Positions 44,661 through 54,051 are shown, counted from the stretch's first letter. The stretch: DNA of 64,000 nucleotides from Inquilinus sp052078665 (GCF_052078665.1 NZ_JBQJIK010000001.1:1-64000); one strand, 5' to 3'. A program made the numbers and translations. Notes: generated by a model not told the origin, from the letters alone.

Positions 44661-44728
44661 CGCGCACTCCATTGGTCGGGCTTTTATCCTCATGCTACGC
44701 TCATTCGTCGGACAAGAGGGAGGATGCC

Positions 44729-45481
44729 ATGGCCGGGGTGCTGCTCGTCACCGGCGCCGGACGGGGAATCGGCGCCGCCATCGCCCGCCTGGGCGCGGCC
44801 CGGGGCTGGCGCGTCGCGGTCAATTACGGCCGGTCGCGCGCGGCGGCGGAGGCGCTGGTGGCGGAGATCGCGGCGGCCGGCGGCGAGGCCGCGGCGTTCG
44901 CCGCCGATGTCGGCGACAGCGCCGCGGTGACGGCGATGTTCGCGGCGATCGACCGGGCGCTCGGCCCGGTCACCGCGCTGGTCAACAACGCCGGGGTGAT
45001 CGGCCCGGTGACCCGAATCGACGCGCTGGACGACCCGCAGGGGCTGGCCGCGGTCTACGCCACCAATGTCTTCAGCCTGTTCTACTGCAGCCGCGAGGCG
45101 ATCCGCCGGATGTCGCGGCGCCAGGGCGGGCCGGGCGGCGTGATCGTCAACATCTCCTCGGTCGCGGCCCGCCATGGCGGGCTGCCGCAGGAGGTGGCCT
45201 ATGCCTCGTCCAAGGGCGCGGTCGATTCGTTCACCACCGGCCTGGCGCGGGAGGTGGCGGCCGACGGCATCCGCGTCGTCGGCCTGCGCCCGGGCCTGAC
45301 CGACACCGACATCAACGACGACCATGTCGGCGGCAAGACCGTGCTCGGTGCCGTCGCGCCGACCATCCCGATCGGCCGCATCGGCCGGCCGGAGGAGATC
45401 GCCGAGGCCGTTCTGTTCCTGCTGTCCGACGCCGCCTCATACATGACGGCGACCACGATCGACGTGTCGGGGGGGCGCTGA
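44729..45481 (+). CDS. SDR-family oxidoreductase
   Basis: This 250-residue classical short-chain dehydrogenase has the cofactor motif TGAGRGIG, NNAGV, catalytic Ser in NISSVAA, the YASSK Tyr/Lys pair, and a C-terminal VLFLLSDAASYMTATTIDVSGG. Asn-Tyr-Gly-Arg-Ser after the second strand suggests NADP preference. GAGGGAGG precedes the ATG. It is the first plus-strand gene of the sugar-acid cluster and could oxidise a sugar or reduce a keto intermediate. The substrate is not readable. Confidence 0.88.
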   Translation: MAGVLLVTGAGRGIGAAIARLGAARGWRVAVNYGRSRAAAEALVAEIAAAGGEAAAFAADVGDSAAVTAMFAAIDRALGPVTALVNNAGVIGPVTRIDALDDPQGLAAVYATNVFSLFYCSREAIRRMSRRQGGPGGVIVNISSVAARHGGLPQEVAYASSKGAVDSFTTGLAREVAADGIRVVGLRPGLTDTDINDDHVGGKTVLGAVAPTIPIGRIGRPEEIAEAVLFLLSDAASYMTATTIDVSGGR

Positions 45482-45530
45482 CACCCCTCTTTTTTGTCAA
45501 ATCATTGCAACGCGGGAGATTTCGGCGACA

Positions 45531-46304
45531 ATGGGCCAGGATCCAAAGAAGGTCGAAGACCGCGGCATGAAGAAAAACGGGTATCCTTCCGCCGGCCTGC
45601 ATGGCCGGGTGGTCCACGATATCGGAGCCCGGATCGTATCCGGCCAAATTCCCCCGGGAGACACGTTGCCGAGCGAAGGCGAGCTGGCCGAGACCTACGG
45701 CGCCAGCCGCTCGGCGATCCGCGAGGCGGTGAAGGTGCTGGCGGCCAAGGGGCTGGTCGAGCCGCGGCGCCGCTCCGGCACCCGGGTGCGGCCGCGCGAG
45801 GCGTGGAACCTGCTCGACCCCGACATCCTCGGCTGGCATTCGCCCGAGGCACTGATCCCCAGCTTCCGGCGCGACCTGGTCGAGCTGCGCTGGGCGATCG
45901 AGCCGGCGGCGGCGGAGCTGGCGGCCCGGCGGTCGCAGCCGGAGGACCGGGCGCTGATCCAGGAGGCGCTGGACGAGATGGAGAAGGCGGGCGAGGACCC
46001 GAACGCCTTCTACAGCGCCGATGTCCGCTTCCACCTCGCCGTCTTCGCCGCCAGCCGCAACGCGCTGATCGAGCGGCTCAGCACCATCCTCGGGCCGCTG
46101 CTGACCATGAGCTTCCAGGCCCAGGCGCGGCGCAACCGGGCCTTCCCGTTGGCGGTCGGCGACCACCGCGCGGTCTATGAGGGCATCGCCGCGGGCGACG
46201 CCCGGGCGGCGCGCAAGGCGATGCAGTTCATCATGAACCAGAGCGCCCGCGAGCTGGAGGCCGCCAGCCCGGAGACAGCCATCGCCGCCGACGCGCCCGC
46301 CTGA
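45531..46304 (+). CDS. FadR-subfamily GntR regulator
   Basis: This 257-residue regulator has an N-terminal winged helix (LPSEGELAETYGASRSAIREAVKVL) and a C-terminal FCD ligand domain whose metal-type residues lie in FYSADVRFHLAVFAAS and VGDHRAVYEGIAAGD. FCD regulators respond to small organic or sugar acids. Its place between the SDR and the catabolic genes suggests it controls this cluster. The first ATG is listed. A second in-frame ATG at 45567 (MKKNGYPS) is equally plausible. A 9-bp hairpin follows the stop. Confidence 0.85.
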   Translation: MGQDPKKVEDRGMKKNGYPSAGLHGRVVHDIGARIVSGQIPPGDTLPSEGELAETYGASRSAIREAVKVLAAKGLVEPRRRSGTRVRPREAWNLLDPDILGWHSPEALIPSFRRDLVELRWAIEPAAAELAARRSQPEDRALIQEALDEMEKAGEDPNAFYSADVRFHLAVFAASRNALIERLSTILGPLLTMSFQAQARRNRAFPLAVGDHRAVYEGIAAGDARAARKAMQFIMNQSARELEAASPETAIAADAPA

Positions 46305-46311
46305 TCGAGAC

Positions 46312-46338
46312 CGGCGGCGCGGGTTGCCAGCGCCGCCG
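46312..46338 (+). terminator. Hairpin after the GntR gene
   Basis: CGGCGGCGC and GCGCCGCCG form a perfect 9-bp stem with a nine-base loop, eight bases past the stop. There is no T run, so it may only reduce read-through into the TctC gene. Confidence 0.4.
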
Positions 46339-46433
46339 TCCTCCGCGACAATCGCGGCCGGCCGGGCGCGATCCAGCGCCGTGCCCGAATCATAACAATC
46401 GAATCATCGAACGATCGATAGAGGGGGAGACGC

Positions 46434-47432
46434 ATGACGACGCTGCATGGCCTGGTCCGACGAACCGTCCTGCTCGCGGGCCTGGCGGCCTGCTTCGCGT
46501 TGCCGGCCGGCATGGTTTCGGCGGCCGACGCCTTCCCGTCGCGGACGGTGACGCTGGTGGTGCCGTTCGCGGCCGGCGGCTCGACCGACCTGATCGCCCG
46601 CATCATCGCCGAGAAGATGACCGAGGATCTCGGCCAGACCGTGATCGTCGAGAACAAGGCCGGGGCCGGCGGCAACATCGGCGCCGATGCGGTCGCCAAG
46701 GCCGATCCGGACGGCTACACCATCCTGATGGGCACGATCGCGACCCATGCGCTGAACCCCGCGGTCATGAAGCAGATGCCCTATGACCCGGTGAAGGATT
46801 TCGCGCCGGTCTCGCTGCTGGTGCTGGTGCCGAACGTGCTCGAGGTCAACCCCGAGGTGCCGGCCAAGACGGTGCAGGAGCTGATCGCGCTGTTGAAGGC
46901 GAAGCCGGGCGAATACAGCTACGCCTCCTCCGGCATCGGCACGCCGCTGCACCTGTCGGGCGAGCTGTTCAAGAGCCTCGCCGGGGTCGACATGATCCAT
47001 GTCCCCTATCGCGGCGCCGGGCCGGCGCTGAACGACGTGGTGGCGAACCAGGTGCCGATCATGTTCGACAACCTGCCGTCCTCGACCCAGTTCATCAAGG
47101 CGGGCACGCTGCGGGCGCTGGCGGTCACCACCAAGACCCGCTCGGCCAGCTTCCCCGACCTGCCGACGATGGAGGAGGCGGGGGTGCCGGGCTACGAGAC
47201 CTACACCTGGAACGCGATCTTTGCCCCGGCCGGCACGCCGCAGGCGGTGATCGACCGGCTGAACGCCGCGGCGGTCAAGGCGGTGAAGGACCCGTCCACG
47301 CAGCCGCGCCTGGCCGATCTCAGCGCCACCGTGGTCGGCTCCACCCCGGACGAGCTGGCCAAGCATGTGGTGGCCGAGATGGCGAAATGGGCCCCGATCG
47401 TCGAGGCCTCCGGCGCCGCCGACTCACAATAA
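46434..47432 (+). CDS. Tripartite tricarboxylate transporter substrate-binding protein (TctC/Bug)
   Basis: This 332-residue periplasmic binding protein has a Sec signal (cleavage near SAADAFPS). It also has the Bug-family blocks VTLVVPFAAGGSTDLIAR, VIVENKAGAGGNIGADAVAKA and MIHVPYRGAGPALNDVVANQVPIM (listed in parts), and YTWNAIFAPAGTP. These proteins bind carboxylates for TctAB transporters. No tctA or tctB gene is next to it, so it is one of the orphan Bug proteins that are common in alpha- and betaproteobacteria. Its context suggests a sugar-acid ligand, which is inference. Confidence 0.88.
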   Translation: MTTLHGLVRRTVLLAGLAACFALPAGMVSAADAFPSRTVTLVVPFAAGGSTDLIARIIAEKMTEDLGQTVIVENKAGAGGNIGADAVAKADPDGYTILMGTIATHALNPAVMKQMPYDPVKDFAPVSLLVLVPNVLEVNPEVPAKTVQELIALLKAKPGEYSYASSGIGTPLHLSGELFKSLAGVDMIHVPYRGAGPALNDVVANQVPIMFDNLPSSTQFIKAGTLRALAVTTKTRSASFPDLPTMEEAGVPGYETYTWNAIFAPAGTPQAVIDRLNAAAVKAVKDPSTQPRLADLSATVVGSTPDELAKHVVAEMAKWAPIVEASGAADSQ

Positions 47433-47454
47433 CCATCTGACAGGGGTTCCGCCG

Positions 47455-48474
47455 ATGCCGATCGACACCCGCCGCCTGGGGCGCACCGAACTCGAGGTGA
47501 CCACGCTCGGCTTCGGCACGGCGGCGCTCGGCGAGCTCTTCGTCACGGTGCCGGAGCCCCAGGCCCATGCCACGCTGCAGGCGGCCTGGGATGCCGGCAT
47601 CCGCTATTTCGACACCGCCCCCTGGTACGGGCTCGGCCTGGCCGAGCACCGGCTGGGCAGCTTCCTGCACGGCCAGACGCGCGGTGACTTCCGCGTCTCC
47701 AGCAAGGTCGGGCGCTGGCTCAAGCCGTCGCCCGACCCGGAGCATTTCCACTCCGAGAAATGGGCCGGCGGCCTGCCCTTCGATGTCGTCTTCGACTACG
47801 GCTATGACGGCATCATGCGGGCGATGGAGCAGATCTGGGCGCGGCTGACCCTGCCGCGGATCGACCTGCTGCTGATCCACGACCTCGACCTGCTGCACCA
47901 TCCCACCGACGCCCGGGTGCGGGCGCATCTCGACCGGCTCTCCGCCTCCGGCTGGCGGGCGCTGGAGCAGCTGAAATCCTCCGGCGTGATCGGCGCGGTC
48001 GGCGCCGGCATCAACGTCATGGGCATGATCCCGCGGCTGCTCGACGCCGCCGATCTCGACGCCTTCCTGGTGGCGATGCCCTACACGCTGATGGACCAGG
48101 AGCCGCTGGCGGAGGAGTTCCCGCTGTGCCAGCGGCACGGCGCCGGCATCGTCATCGGCGGCGTCTTCGCCTCCGGCATCCTCGCCACCGGCCCGGTCGC
48201 GGGCGCCAAATACGCCTATCGCGACGCGACGCCGGAGGAGTTGGAGCGCTGCCGGCGGATCGAGCGGGTCTGCGCCGCGCATGGCGTGCCCTTGGCCGCG
48301 GCGGCGCTGCAGTTCCCGCTCGGCCACCCCAGCGTCGCCTCGGTGATCCCGGGCGCGCTGTCGCCCGACCAGGTCACGCGCAACGTCGAGAATTTCCGCT
48401 ACCCGATCCCCGCCGGGCTGTGGTCGGATCTGAAATCCGAAAGCTTGATTCGCGCCGACGCGCCGACCCCGTGA
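47455..48474 (+). CDS. Aldo/keto reductase, D-threo-aldose 1-dehydrogenase type
   Basis: This 339-residue aldo-keto reductase begins RRLGRTELEVTTLGFGTAALG and continues with AGIRYFDTAPWYGLGLAEHRLG, which holds the catalytic Asp and Tyr. The SSKVGRWL lysine and the LLIHDLDLL strand follow, then ASVIPGALSPDQV. This pattern is of the L-fucose/D-threo-aldose 1-dehydrogenase group, which oxidises aldoses to lactones with NAD(P). It is followed by KDG kinase and KDPG aldolase, which suits an oxidative sugar pathway. A short gap of 22 bases from TctC suggests an operon. Confidence 0.85.
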   Translation: MPIDTRRLGRTELEVTTLGFGTAALGELFVTVPEPQAHATLQAAWDAGIRYFDTAPWYGLGLAEHRLGSFLHGQTRGDFRVSSKVGRWLKPSPDPEHFHSEKWAGGLPFDVVFDYGYDGIMRAMEQIWARLTLPRIDLLLIHDLDLLHHPTDARVRAHLDRLSASGWRALEQLKSSGVIGAVGAGINVMGMIPRLLDAADLDAFLVAMPYTLMDQEPLAEEFPLCQRHGAGIVIGGVFASGILATGPVAGAKYAYRDATPEELERCRRIERVCAAHGVPLAAAALQFPLGHPSVASVIPGALSPDQVTRNVENFRYPIPAGLWSDLKSESLIRADAPTP

Positions 48475-48511
48475 GCGGGCCCCGGCCGTAAGCCGGGAAG
48501 GGGTTGTTTCA

Positions 48512-49438
48512 ATGCGGGTGGCGTCGATCGGCGAGTGCATGATCGAGATCGCGGTGAAGCCGGGCGGCGACGCCCAGCTGGCCAGCGGCGGGGACACGCT
48601 GAACACCGCGGTGTATCTGGCCCGCCAGGGCGTCGCGGTCGACTACGTCACCGCCCTGGGCGACGACCCGTACAGCGACGAGATGCTGGCCCGCTGGCAG
48701 GCGGAAGGGGTGGGGACGGGGCTGGTGCCGCGCCTGCCCGGCCGGGTGCCGGGCCTCTATATGATCCGCACCGACGACAAGGGCGAGCGGACCTTCCATT
48801 ACTGGCGCGACCGGGCGCCGGCGCGCGAGGTGTTCGAGCTGCCGGGCGCTGAGGAGCTGGCCGAAACGCTGGCCGGCTACGATCTGCTCTATTTCTCCGG
48901 CATCACCCTGTCGCTGTACAGCGACCGCGGCCGCGACGCCTTCCACGCGGCGCTGTCGGCGGCCAAGGCGAAGGGCGCGCGCATCGCCTTCGACGGCAAC
49001 TACCGGCCGCGCGGCTGGCCCGACAAGGCCCGGGCGCAGGCGGTGTTCGCCCGGTTCCTGGCGCTGGCCAGCCACGCTTTGCCGACCTTCGACGACGAGC
49101 AGGCGCTGTTCGGCGATGCCGACCCGCAGGCGACCATCGCCCGGCTGCGCGGCTACGGCGTCGGCGAGATCGTGGTGAAGTGCGGCGGCGAGGGCTGCCA
49201 CATCGCCACGGCCGAAGGCGTGACGACGGTGCCGGTGCCGCGGGTGGTGACCCCGGTCGACACCACCGCGGCGGGCGACAGCTTCAACGCCGGCTACCTG
49301 GCCGGCCGCTTCGCCGGGCTGGATCCGGCCGCCTCGGCACTGCGCGGCCACCGCCTGGCGGCGGCGGTGATCGGCCACCGCGGCGCCGTGGTGCCGCGCG
49401 ATGCCATGCCGGACTTCGCCCGGGGCCCCGCCGCGTGA
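48512..49438 (+). CDS. kdgK: 2-dehydro-3-deoxygluconokinase (PfkB family)
   Basis: This 308-residue PfkB-family sugar kinase has the first signature GGDTLNTAVYLARQG and the second, with catalytic Asp, in PVDTTAAGDSFNAGYLAGR. The FDGNYRPRGW block is typical of KDG kinases. It phosphorylates 2-keto-3-deoxygluconate to KDPG, the substrate of the aldolase encoded 80 bases downstream. Specificity for the gluconate or the galactonate epimer cannot be told. GGGGTT precedes the ATG. Confidence 0.9.
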   Translation: MRVASIGECMIEIAVKPGGDAQLASGGDTLNTAVYLARQGVAVDYVTALGDDPYSDEMLARWQAEGVGTGLVPRLPGRVPGLYMIRTDDKGERTFHYWRDRAPAREVFELPGAEELAETLAGYDLLYFSGITLSLYSDRGRDAFHAALSAAKAKGARIAFDGNYRPRGWPDKARAQAVFARFLALASHALPTFDDEQALFGDADPQATIARLRGYGVGEIVVKCGGEGCHIATAEGVTTVPVPRVVTPVDTTAAGDSFNAGYLAGRFAGLDPAASALRGHRLAAAVIGHRGAVVPRDAMPDFARGPAA

Positions 49439-49518
49439 TCTTCGGTTCTCGTCCAGCCGCCGCAATTTGCTAAGGTGCGGCGCAACCTGAATGTCCCGCT
49501 GACCGATCGAGATCCGCC

Positions 49519-50151
49519 ATGACCGTCGACGCCATCATCGCCCGCGCCCCGATCATCCCTGTGCTGACCGTCGAGACGGTGGCGGCGGCGGTGCCGCTGG
49601 CTCGCGCCCTGGTCGAGGGCGGCCTGCCGGTGCTGGAGGTGACGCTGCGCACCAAGGTCGCGCTCGAGGTCATCGCCGCCATGGCGGCGGAGGTGCCGGA
49701 CGCGATCGTCGGCGCCGGCACCGTGCTGTCGCCGGCCGATCTCGAGGCCTCGCGCCGCGCCGGCGCCGTGTTCGGCGTCAGCCCCGGCCTGACCCCGGCC
49801 CTGGCGCGGGCGGCGGAGGGCTTCCCGTTCCTGCCCGGCGCGGTGACGCCGTCGGAGATCATGGCGGCGTGCGATCTCGGCTACGGCGTGCTCAAATTCT
49901 TCCCGGCCGAGATCTATGGCGGCCAGTCGGCGCTGGCGGCCCTGGCCGGCCCCTTCGCCGGCATGCGCTTCTGCCCGACCGGCGGTGTCCGCGAATCCAA
50001 CCTGCGGGCCTATCTGTCGCTGCCGAACGTCGCCGTGGTCGGCGGCACCTGGATCGCCGGCAAGACCGAGGTGGCGGCGCGTGACTGGGCGGCGGTGACC
50101 GCCCGCGCCCGCCGCGCCGTGGCCATCGCCCGGGGCGAGGAGGAGGCGTGA
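49519..50151 (+). CDS. eda: KDPG/KHG aldolase
   Basis: This 210-residue class I aldolase splits KDPG to pyruvate and glyceraldehyde 3-phosphate. The key segments are LEVTLRTKVALEVI (catalytic Glu), VGAGTVLSP, the Schiff-base lysine in GVLKFFPAE and CPTGGVRESN. Length is normal. Its stop overlaps the start of the following GNAT gene (GTGA), so the two are translationally coupled. It completes the lower part of the sugar-acid route. Confidence 0.93.
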   Translation: MTVDAIIARAPIIPVLTVETVAAAVPLARALVEGGLPVLEVTLRTKVALEVIAAMAAEVPDAIVGAGTVLSPADLEASRRAGAVFGVSPGLTPALARAAEGFPFLPGAVTPSEIMAACDLGYGVLKFFPAEIYGGQSALAALAGPFAGMRFCPTGGVRESNLRAYLSLPNVAVVGGTWIAGKTEVAARDWAAVTARARRAVAIARGEEEA

Positions 50152-50654
50152 CCGAGGCGCCGGTCTTCACCCTCCGGGCGGGCCGGATCGAGGATGCGGC
50201 GGGGGTGACTGAGCTGCACAGCCAGTCGCGCTTCCGCTGGGGTACGCTGCGCCCGCGCTATCCGTCGCTCGACGCGGTGCGGAAATGGCTGGAGACCCGG
50301 TCGCTCGACAATCCCTACATCGTCGCCGAGGCGGAAGGCCGGATCATCGGCGATGCCGGACTCGAGCTCGGCAAGGGCCGCCGGGCCCATGCGGCGGAGC
50401 TCGGCATGGGCGTGCACGACGCTTGGCAGGGCCGCGGCGTCGGCACGGCCCTCCTGGCCGCGGTGATCGACACTGCCGACAACTGGATGAACCTGAAGCG
50501 GCTCGAGCTCACGGTCTGGACCGACAACGCGCCGGCCCTGGCGCTCTACCGCAAGTTCGGCTTCGTCGAGGAAGGCGTGCTGCGCGCCTATGCCTATCGC
50601 GACGGCGCCTATGTCGACGCCCTGGCGATGGCTCGGCTGCGCGGGATCGGGTAG
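50148..50654 (+). CDS. GNAT-family N-acetyltransferase coupled to eda
   Basis: This 168-residue GNAT domain has GMGVHDAWQGRGVGTALLAAV as its acetyl-CoA loop, and LELTVWTDNAPALALYRKFGFVEEG, the C-terminal half of RimJ/RimL-like or PhnO-like enzymes. It starts at a GTG that overlaps the aldolase stop, with AGGAGG upstream. The substrate is unknown. The overlap suggests a shared transcript rather than a shared pathway. Confidence 0.85.
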   Translation: MTEAPVFTLRAGRIEDAAGVTELHSQSRFRWGTLRPRYPSLDAVRKWLETRSLDNPYIVAEAEGRIIGDAGLELGKGRRAHAAELGMGVHDAWQGRGVGTALLAAVIDTADNWMNLKRLELTVWTDNAPALALYRKFGFVEEGVLRAYAYRDGAYVDALAMARLRGIG

Positions 50655-50666
50655 TCCGTCCGGACC

Positions 50667-51092
50667 CTAGCCCGGAAGCACGGCCACCGCCTCGACTTCG
50701 AACAGCATGGCGTCCAGCGCCAGGCGCGGCACCGGGATCAGCGTGCAGGTCGGCTTCTTCCCCGGCCCGAAGGTGTGTTCGAGCTCGGCGCCGAGGTCGT
50801 GCAGCTTCGCTTCCGTATGGTCCACGATCAGCACGGTCAGCTTGGCGACGTCGCGCGGGCCGGCGCCGGCGGCCTGCAGCGCGATGCGGAGATTGGCGAA
50901 GGCCTGCCGGACCTGCGCCCGGAAATCCGGTGAAAGCTCGGCCTTCTCGTTTTCCCCGCCCTGGCCGGCGACGAAGACGAGGCGTGTGCCGGCCGGGACC
51001 TCGGCCAGGTGGGAATCGCCATTGGCCGAGGGATCGTACAGGCCGGCGGGGTTGCTCAGGGTGAAGGCGGCGGCGTCGGTGGCGGCGGACAT
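50667..51092 (-). CDS. RidA-family protein
   Basis: This 141-residue member of the RidA/YjgF superfamily has LVFVAGQGGENEKAEL, QVRQAFANLRIALQAAGAGPRDV, and the family end CTLIPVPRLALDAMLFEVEAVAV. Canonical RidA hydrolyses reactive 2-aminoacrylate with an Arg in the R.. of the late motif, and the segment here (VPRLAL) keeps an Arg. The substrate may differ from RidA proper. GGAGA precedes the ATG. It is convergent with the GNAT gene. Confidence 0.85.
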   Translation of the reverse strand: MSAATDAAAFTLSNPAGLYDPSANGDSHLAEVPAGTRLVFVAGQGGENEKAELSPDFRAQVRQAFANLRIALQAAGAGPRDVAKLTVLIVDHTEAKLHDLGAELEHTFGPGKKPTCTLIPVPRLALDAMLFEVEAVAVLPG

Positions 51093-51259
51093 GGCGGGTC
51101 TCCGGTTCGAAGCGCTCCGGACATCAGGCCGGTTCCGGGCGCGTGGGGCGGGGTCGCAAAGTGATGGTCGCACCACTCCGCGCACACCCCCAAGACGATC
51201 GAAGCCGCCGTCCTGTGACTCGAAATCGATGGCCTGGCCGTGGCTCGACTACGGAACCC

Positions 51260-52651
51260 TCAATGCGCCGAGGCGGTGAAGCTGGGCTCGGCCAGGCCGC
51301 TCTGCTGCAGCTGGTCGACGATCTGCGCCTTCAGCCGCGCCAGCCCGGCCTCGTCGCCGCTCTCGGCGCGGGCCACCAGCACGTCCTGGGTGTTCGAGGC
51401 GCGCAGCAGCCACCAGCCGTCCGGCGTGGTCACCCGGGCGCCGTCGATGTCGTTCACATCGGCGCCGGACTGGCGCAGCCGGGCCATGACCTCGTCGATC
51501 ACCGCGAACTTCCGGCTCTCATCGATCTGGAAGCGCACCTCGGGGGTCGAGACGGTGCTGGGGAAGGTGTCGCGCAGCGCCGCCAGCGTGCCGCCGCTGC
51601 GGCTGACCTGGGCCACCAGCCGCACGCCGCAATAGAGCGCGTCGTCGAAGCCGTACCATTTGTCGGCGAAGAAGATGTGGCCCGACATCTCGCCGGCCAG
51701 CGGCGAGTTCACCTCGGCCATCTTCGCCTTGATCAGCGAATGGCCGGTCTTCCACATCAGCGGCGTGCCGCCCAGCTTCGCGATCGCGTCGAACACGGTC
51801 TTGCTGGTCTTGACGTCGGCGATCACGGTGCCGCCGGGGTACCGCGGCAGCACGTCGATGGCATAGACCGCCACCAGCATGTCGCCCGGGATGATCCGGC
51901 CCTGGCCGTCGATGGCGCCGATGCGGTCGGCGTCGCCGTCGAAGGCGATGCCGAGATCGGCCTTCACCTCGGCCACCTTGGCCTGCAGCGCCACTAGGTT
52001 GTCCGGGATGGTCGGGTCCGGATGGTGGTTCGGGAAGCGGCCGTCGATCTCGTCGAACAGCAGGATGTGCTTGCCCGGCAGCGTCGCGGTCAGGCGGCGC
52101 AGCACCTCGCCGGCGGCGCCGTTGCCGTTGTCCCAGACCACGGTCAGGTCGCGGGTGCCGTCATAGTCGCGCAGCAGCCGCTCGACATAGAGGTCGCGCA
52201 GGTCGAGGTCGCTGACCTTGCCGTCGCCTTTCTCCAGGTCGCCGGCGGTGGCGAGGCGGCCGATCTCCAGGATCTGGTCGCCATATACCGGGCCGGAGCG
52301 CAGCACCATCTTGATGCCGTTGTAGTCCGGCGGGTTGTGCGACCCGGTGACCATCACCCCGGCATCGGCGTCCAGGTGCTTCTGGGCGAAATACAGCAGC
52401 GGCGTGGGGCCGAGCCCGACGCGCACCACCTCGACCCCGGTCGAGGCCAGGCCCTGGACCAGCGCCGCCTCCAGCTCCACCGAGCTCAGCCGGCCGTCAT
52501 AGCCGACCACCACCTGCCGGCCGCCCTTGCGCCGGACGATGGTGCCGAAGGCGGCGCCCACGGCCCGATAATCCGCTGCGTTCAGCGTTTTGCCGATGAC
52601 GCCGCGGATGTCGTATTCGCGCAGGACGGTGGGGTGGAAGCTGTGGGTCAT
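51260..52651 (-). CDS. Phosphomannomutase/phosphoglucomutase
   Basis: This 463-residue alpha-D-phosphohexomutase interconverts hexose 1- and 6-phosphates. The phosphoserine loop is TGSHNPPDYNGIK, the metal loop FDGDADRIGAID, the sugar-binding loop GEMSGHIFF, and the phosphate-binding end GWWLLRASNTQ. It resembles AlgC of Pseudomonas. The start has only a moderate GAGGA upstream, and the frame stays open further back by chance. It is the third gene after galU and ugd on the minus strand, together feeding UDP-glucose and UDP-glucuronate into polysaccharides. Confidence 0.93.
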   Translation of the reverse strand: MTHSFHPTVLREYDIRGVIGKTLNAADYRAVGAAFGTIVRRKGGRQVVVGYDGRLSSVELEAALVQGLASTGVEVVRVGLGPTPLLYFAQKHLDADAGVMVTGSHNPPDYNGIKMVLRSGPVYGDQILEIGRLATAGDLEKGDGKVSDLDLRDLYVERLLRDYDGTRDLTVVWDNGNGAAGEVLRRLTATLPGKHILLFDEIDGRFPNHHPDPTIPDNLVALQAKVAEVKADLGIAFDGDADRIGAIDGQGRIIPGDMLVAVYAIDVLPRYPGGTVIADVKTSKTVFDAIAKLGGTPLMWKTGHSLIKAKMAEVNSPLAGEMSGHIFFADKWYGFDDALYCGVRLVAQVSRSGGTLAALRDTFPSTVSTPEVRFQIDESRKFAVIDEVMARLRQSGADVNDIDGARVTTPDGWWLLRASNTQDVLVARAESGDEAGLARLKAQIVDQLQQSGLAEPSFTASAH

Positions 52652-52686
52652 GGTCGGGGTACGGTCCTCGGAAGGGTCTTGTGGTT

Positions 52687-54009
52687 TCAGCCGGCCGAGC
52701 CCGGAACCGGGCGGCCGATGCTGTGATAGTGGAAGCCGGCGGCCTGCATGTCCGCCGGCTTGTACACGTTGCGCAGGTCGACGAAGACTGGGCCGCCCAT
52801 CAGCTTGATCATCCGCGCCGGGTCGAGGGCACGGAATTCGTTCCATTCGGTCAGCACCACGGCGCCGTCGGCGCCGTGCAGCGCCTCATAGGCGCCGGCC
52901 GCGTAGTCGATGTCGGTCAGCAGCTTGCGCGCCTCCTTCATCGCCGCCGGGTCGTAGGCGCGGATCTTGGCCCCGGCCCGCTGCAGCATCGGCACCACGG
53001 TCAGGCTCGGCGCGTCGCGCATGTCGTCGGTGTTCTGCTTGAAGGCGAGGCCGAGCACGGCGATGACCCGGCCGGCGACGCTGCCGCCGAAGGCGGCGAT
53101 CACCCGCTCCGCCATCTCGGCCTTGCGCGCCTCGTTGACCTCGATGACGGTCTCGATCAGGTGCTGCGGGGCCCCGGCCTCGCGCGCGTTCTGCACGAAG
53201 GCCGCCGTGTCCTTGGGGAAGCAGGAACCGCCATAGCCCGGGCCGGGATGCAGGAACTTCGGCCCGATGCGGTTGTCCAGGCCGAGCGACCGGGCGACGT
53301 CATGGACATTGGCGCCGACCTGCTCGCACAGATTGGCGACCTCGTTGATGAAGGTGACCTTCATCGCCAGGAAGCTGTTGGCGGCGTATTTGATCAGCTC
53401 CGCCGTCTCCAGCGCCGTGGTCACGATCGGCCGCTCGATCAGGTACAGCGGCCGGTAGACGTCGGACAGGACCTTGCCGGCGCGCTCGCCTTCGGTGCCG
53501 ATGACCACGCGGTCGGGCAGCATGAAGTCGCCGATCGCCGAGCCCTCGCGCAGGAATTCGGGGTTGGAGGCGATGTCGAAATCGGCGTCCGGCCGGACCT
53601 TGCGGATCGCCTCGGCGACCTTGCGGCCGGTGCCGACCGGCACCGTCGACTTGGTGACGACGACGGTGTAGCCGGTCAGCGCCCGGGCGATCTCCTCGGC
53701 CGCGGCGAAGACATAGGTCAGGTCGGCATGGCCGTTGCCGTGCCGGCTCGGCGTGCCGACGGCGATGAACACCGCATCGGCGCCGTCGACCGCCGCGGCC
53801 AGGTCGGTGGTGAAGGACAGCCGGCCCGCGCTTGCGTTCTTCGCCACCAGCACGTCGAGACCCGGCTCGTAGATCGGCATCTCGTTGCGCTTGAGCTGCT
53901 CGATCCGGCCGGGATCCTTGTCGACGCAGACGACGTCATGGCCGAATTCCGAGAAGCAGGCGCCGGAGACGAGGCCGACATAGCCGCTTCCGATCATCGC
54001 GATGCGCAT
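52687..54009 (-). CDS. ugd: UDP-glucose 6-dehydrogenase
   Basis: This 440-residue enzyme oxidises UDP-glucose to UDP-glucuronate with two NAD+. It has the N-terminal GSGYVGLVSGACFSEFGHDV Rossmann motif and the catalytic cysteine in GPGYGGSCFPKD. The central stretch reads FLAMKVTFINEVANLCE. The C-terminal UDP-binding domain begins around VLGLAFKQNTDDMRDAPS. It lies between galU (42 bases upstream) and the mutase gene (35 bases downstream) in one probable operon. Confidence 0.94.
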   Translation of the reverse strand: MRIAMIGSGYVGLVSGACFSEFGHDVVCVDKDPGRIEQLKRNEMPIYEPGLDVLVAKNASAGRLSFTTDLAAAVDGADAVFIAVGTPSRHGNGHADLTYVFAAAEEIARALTGYTVVVTKSTVPVGTGRKVAEAIRKVRPDADFDIASNPEFLREGSAIGDFMLPDRVVIGTEGERAGKVLSDVYRPLYLIERPIVTTALETAELIKYAANSFLAMKVTFINEVANLCEQVGANVHDVARSLGLDNRIGPKFLHPGPGYGGSCFPKDTAAFVQNAREAGAPQHLIETVIEVNEARKAEMAERVIAAFGGSVAGRVIAVLGLAFKQNTDDMRDAPSLTVVPMLQRAGAKIRAYDPAAMKEARKLLTDIDYAAGAYEALHGADGAVVLTEWNEFRALDPARMIKLMGGPVFVDLRNVYKPADMQAAGFHYHSIGRPVPGSAG

Positions 54010-54051
54010 AGGGCCGCGTACTCCAATAGTCCGCCGGTCGGGCCGGCCGGG

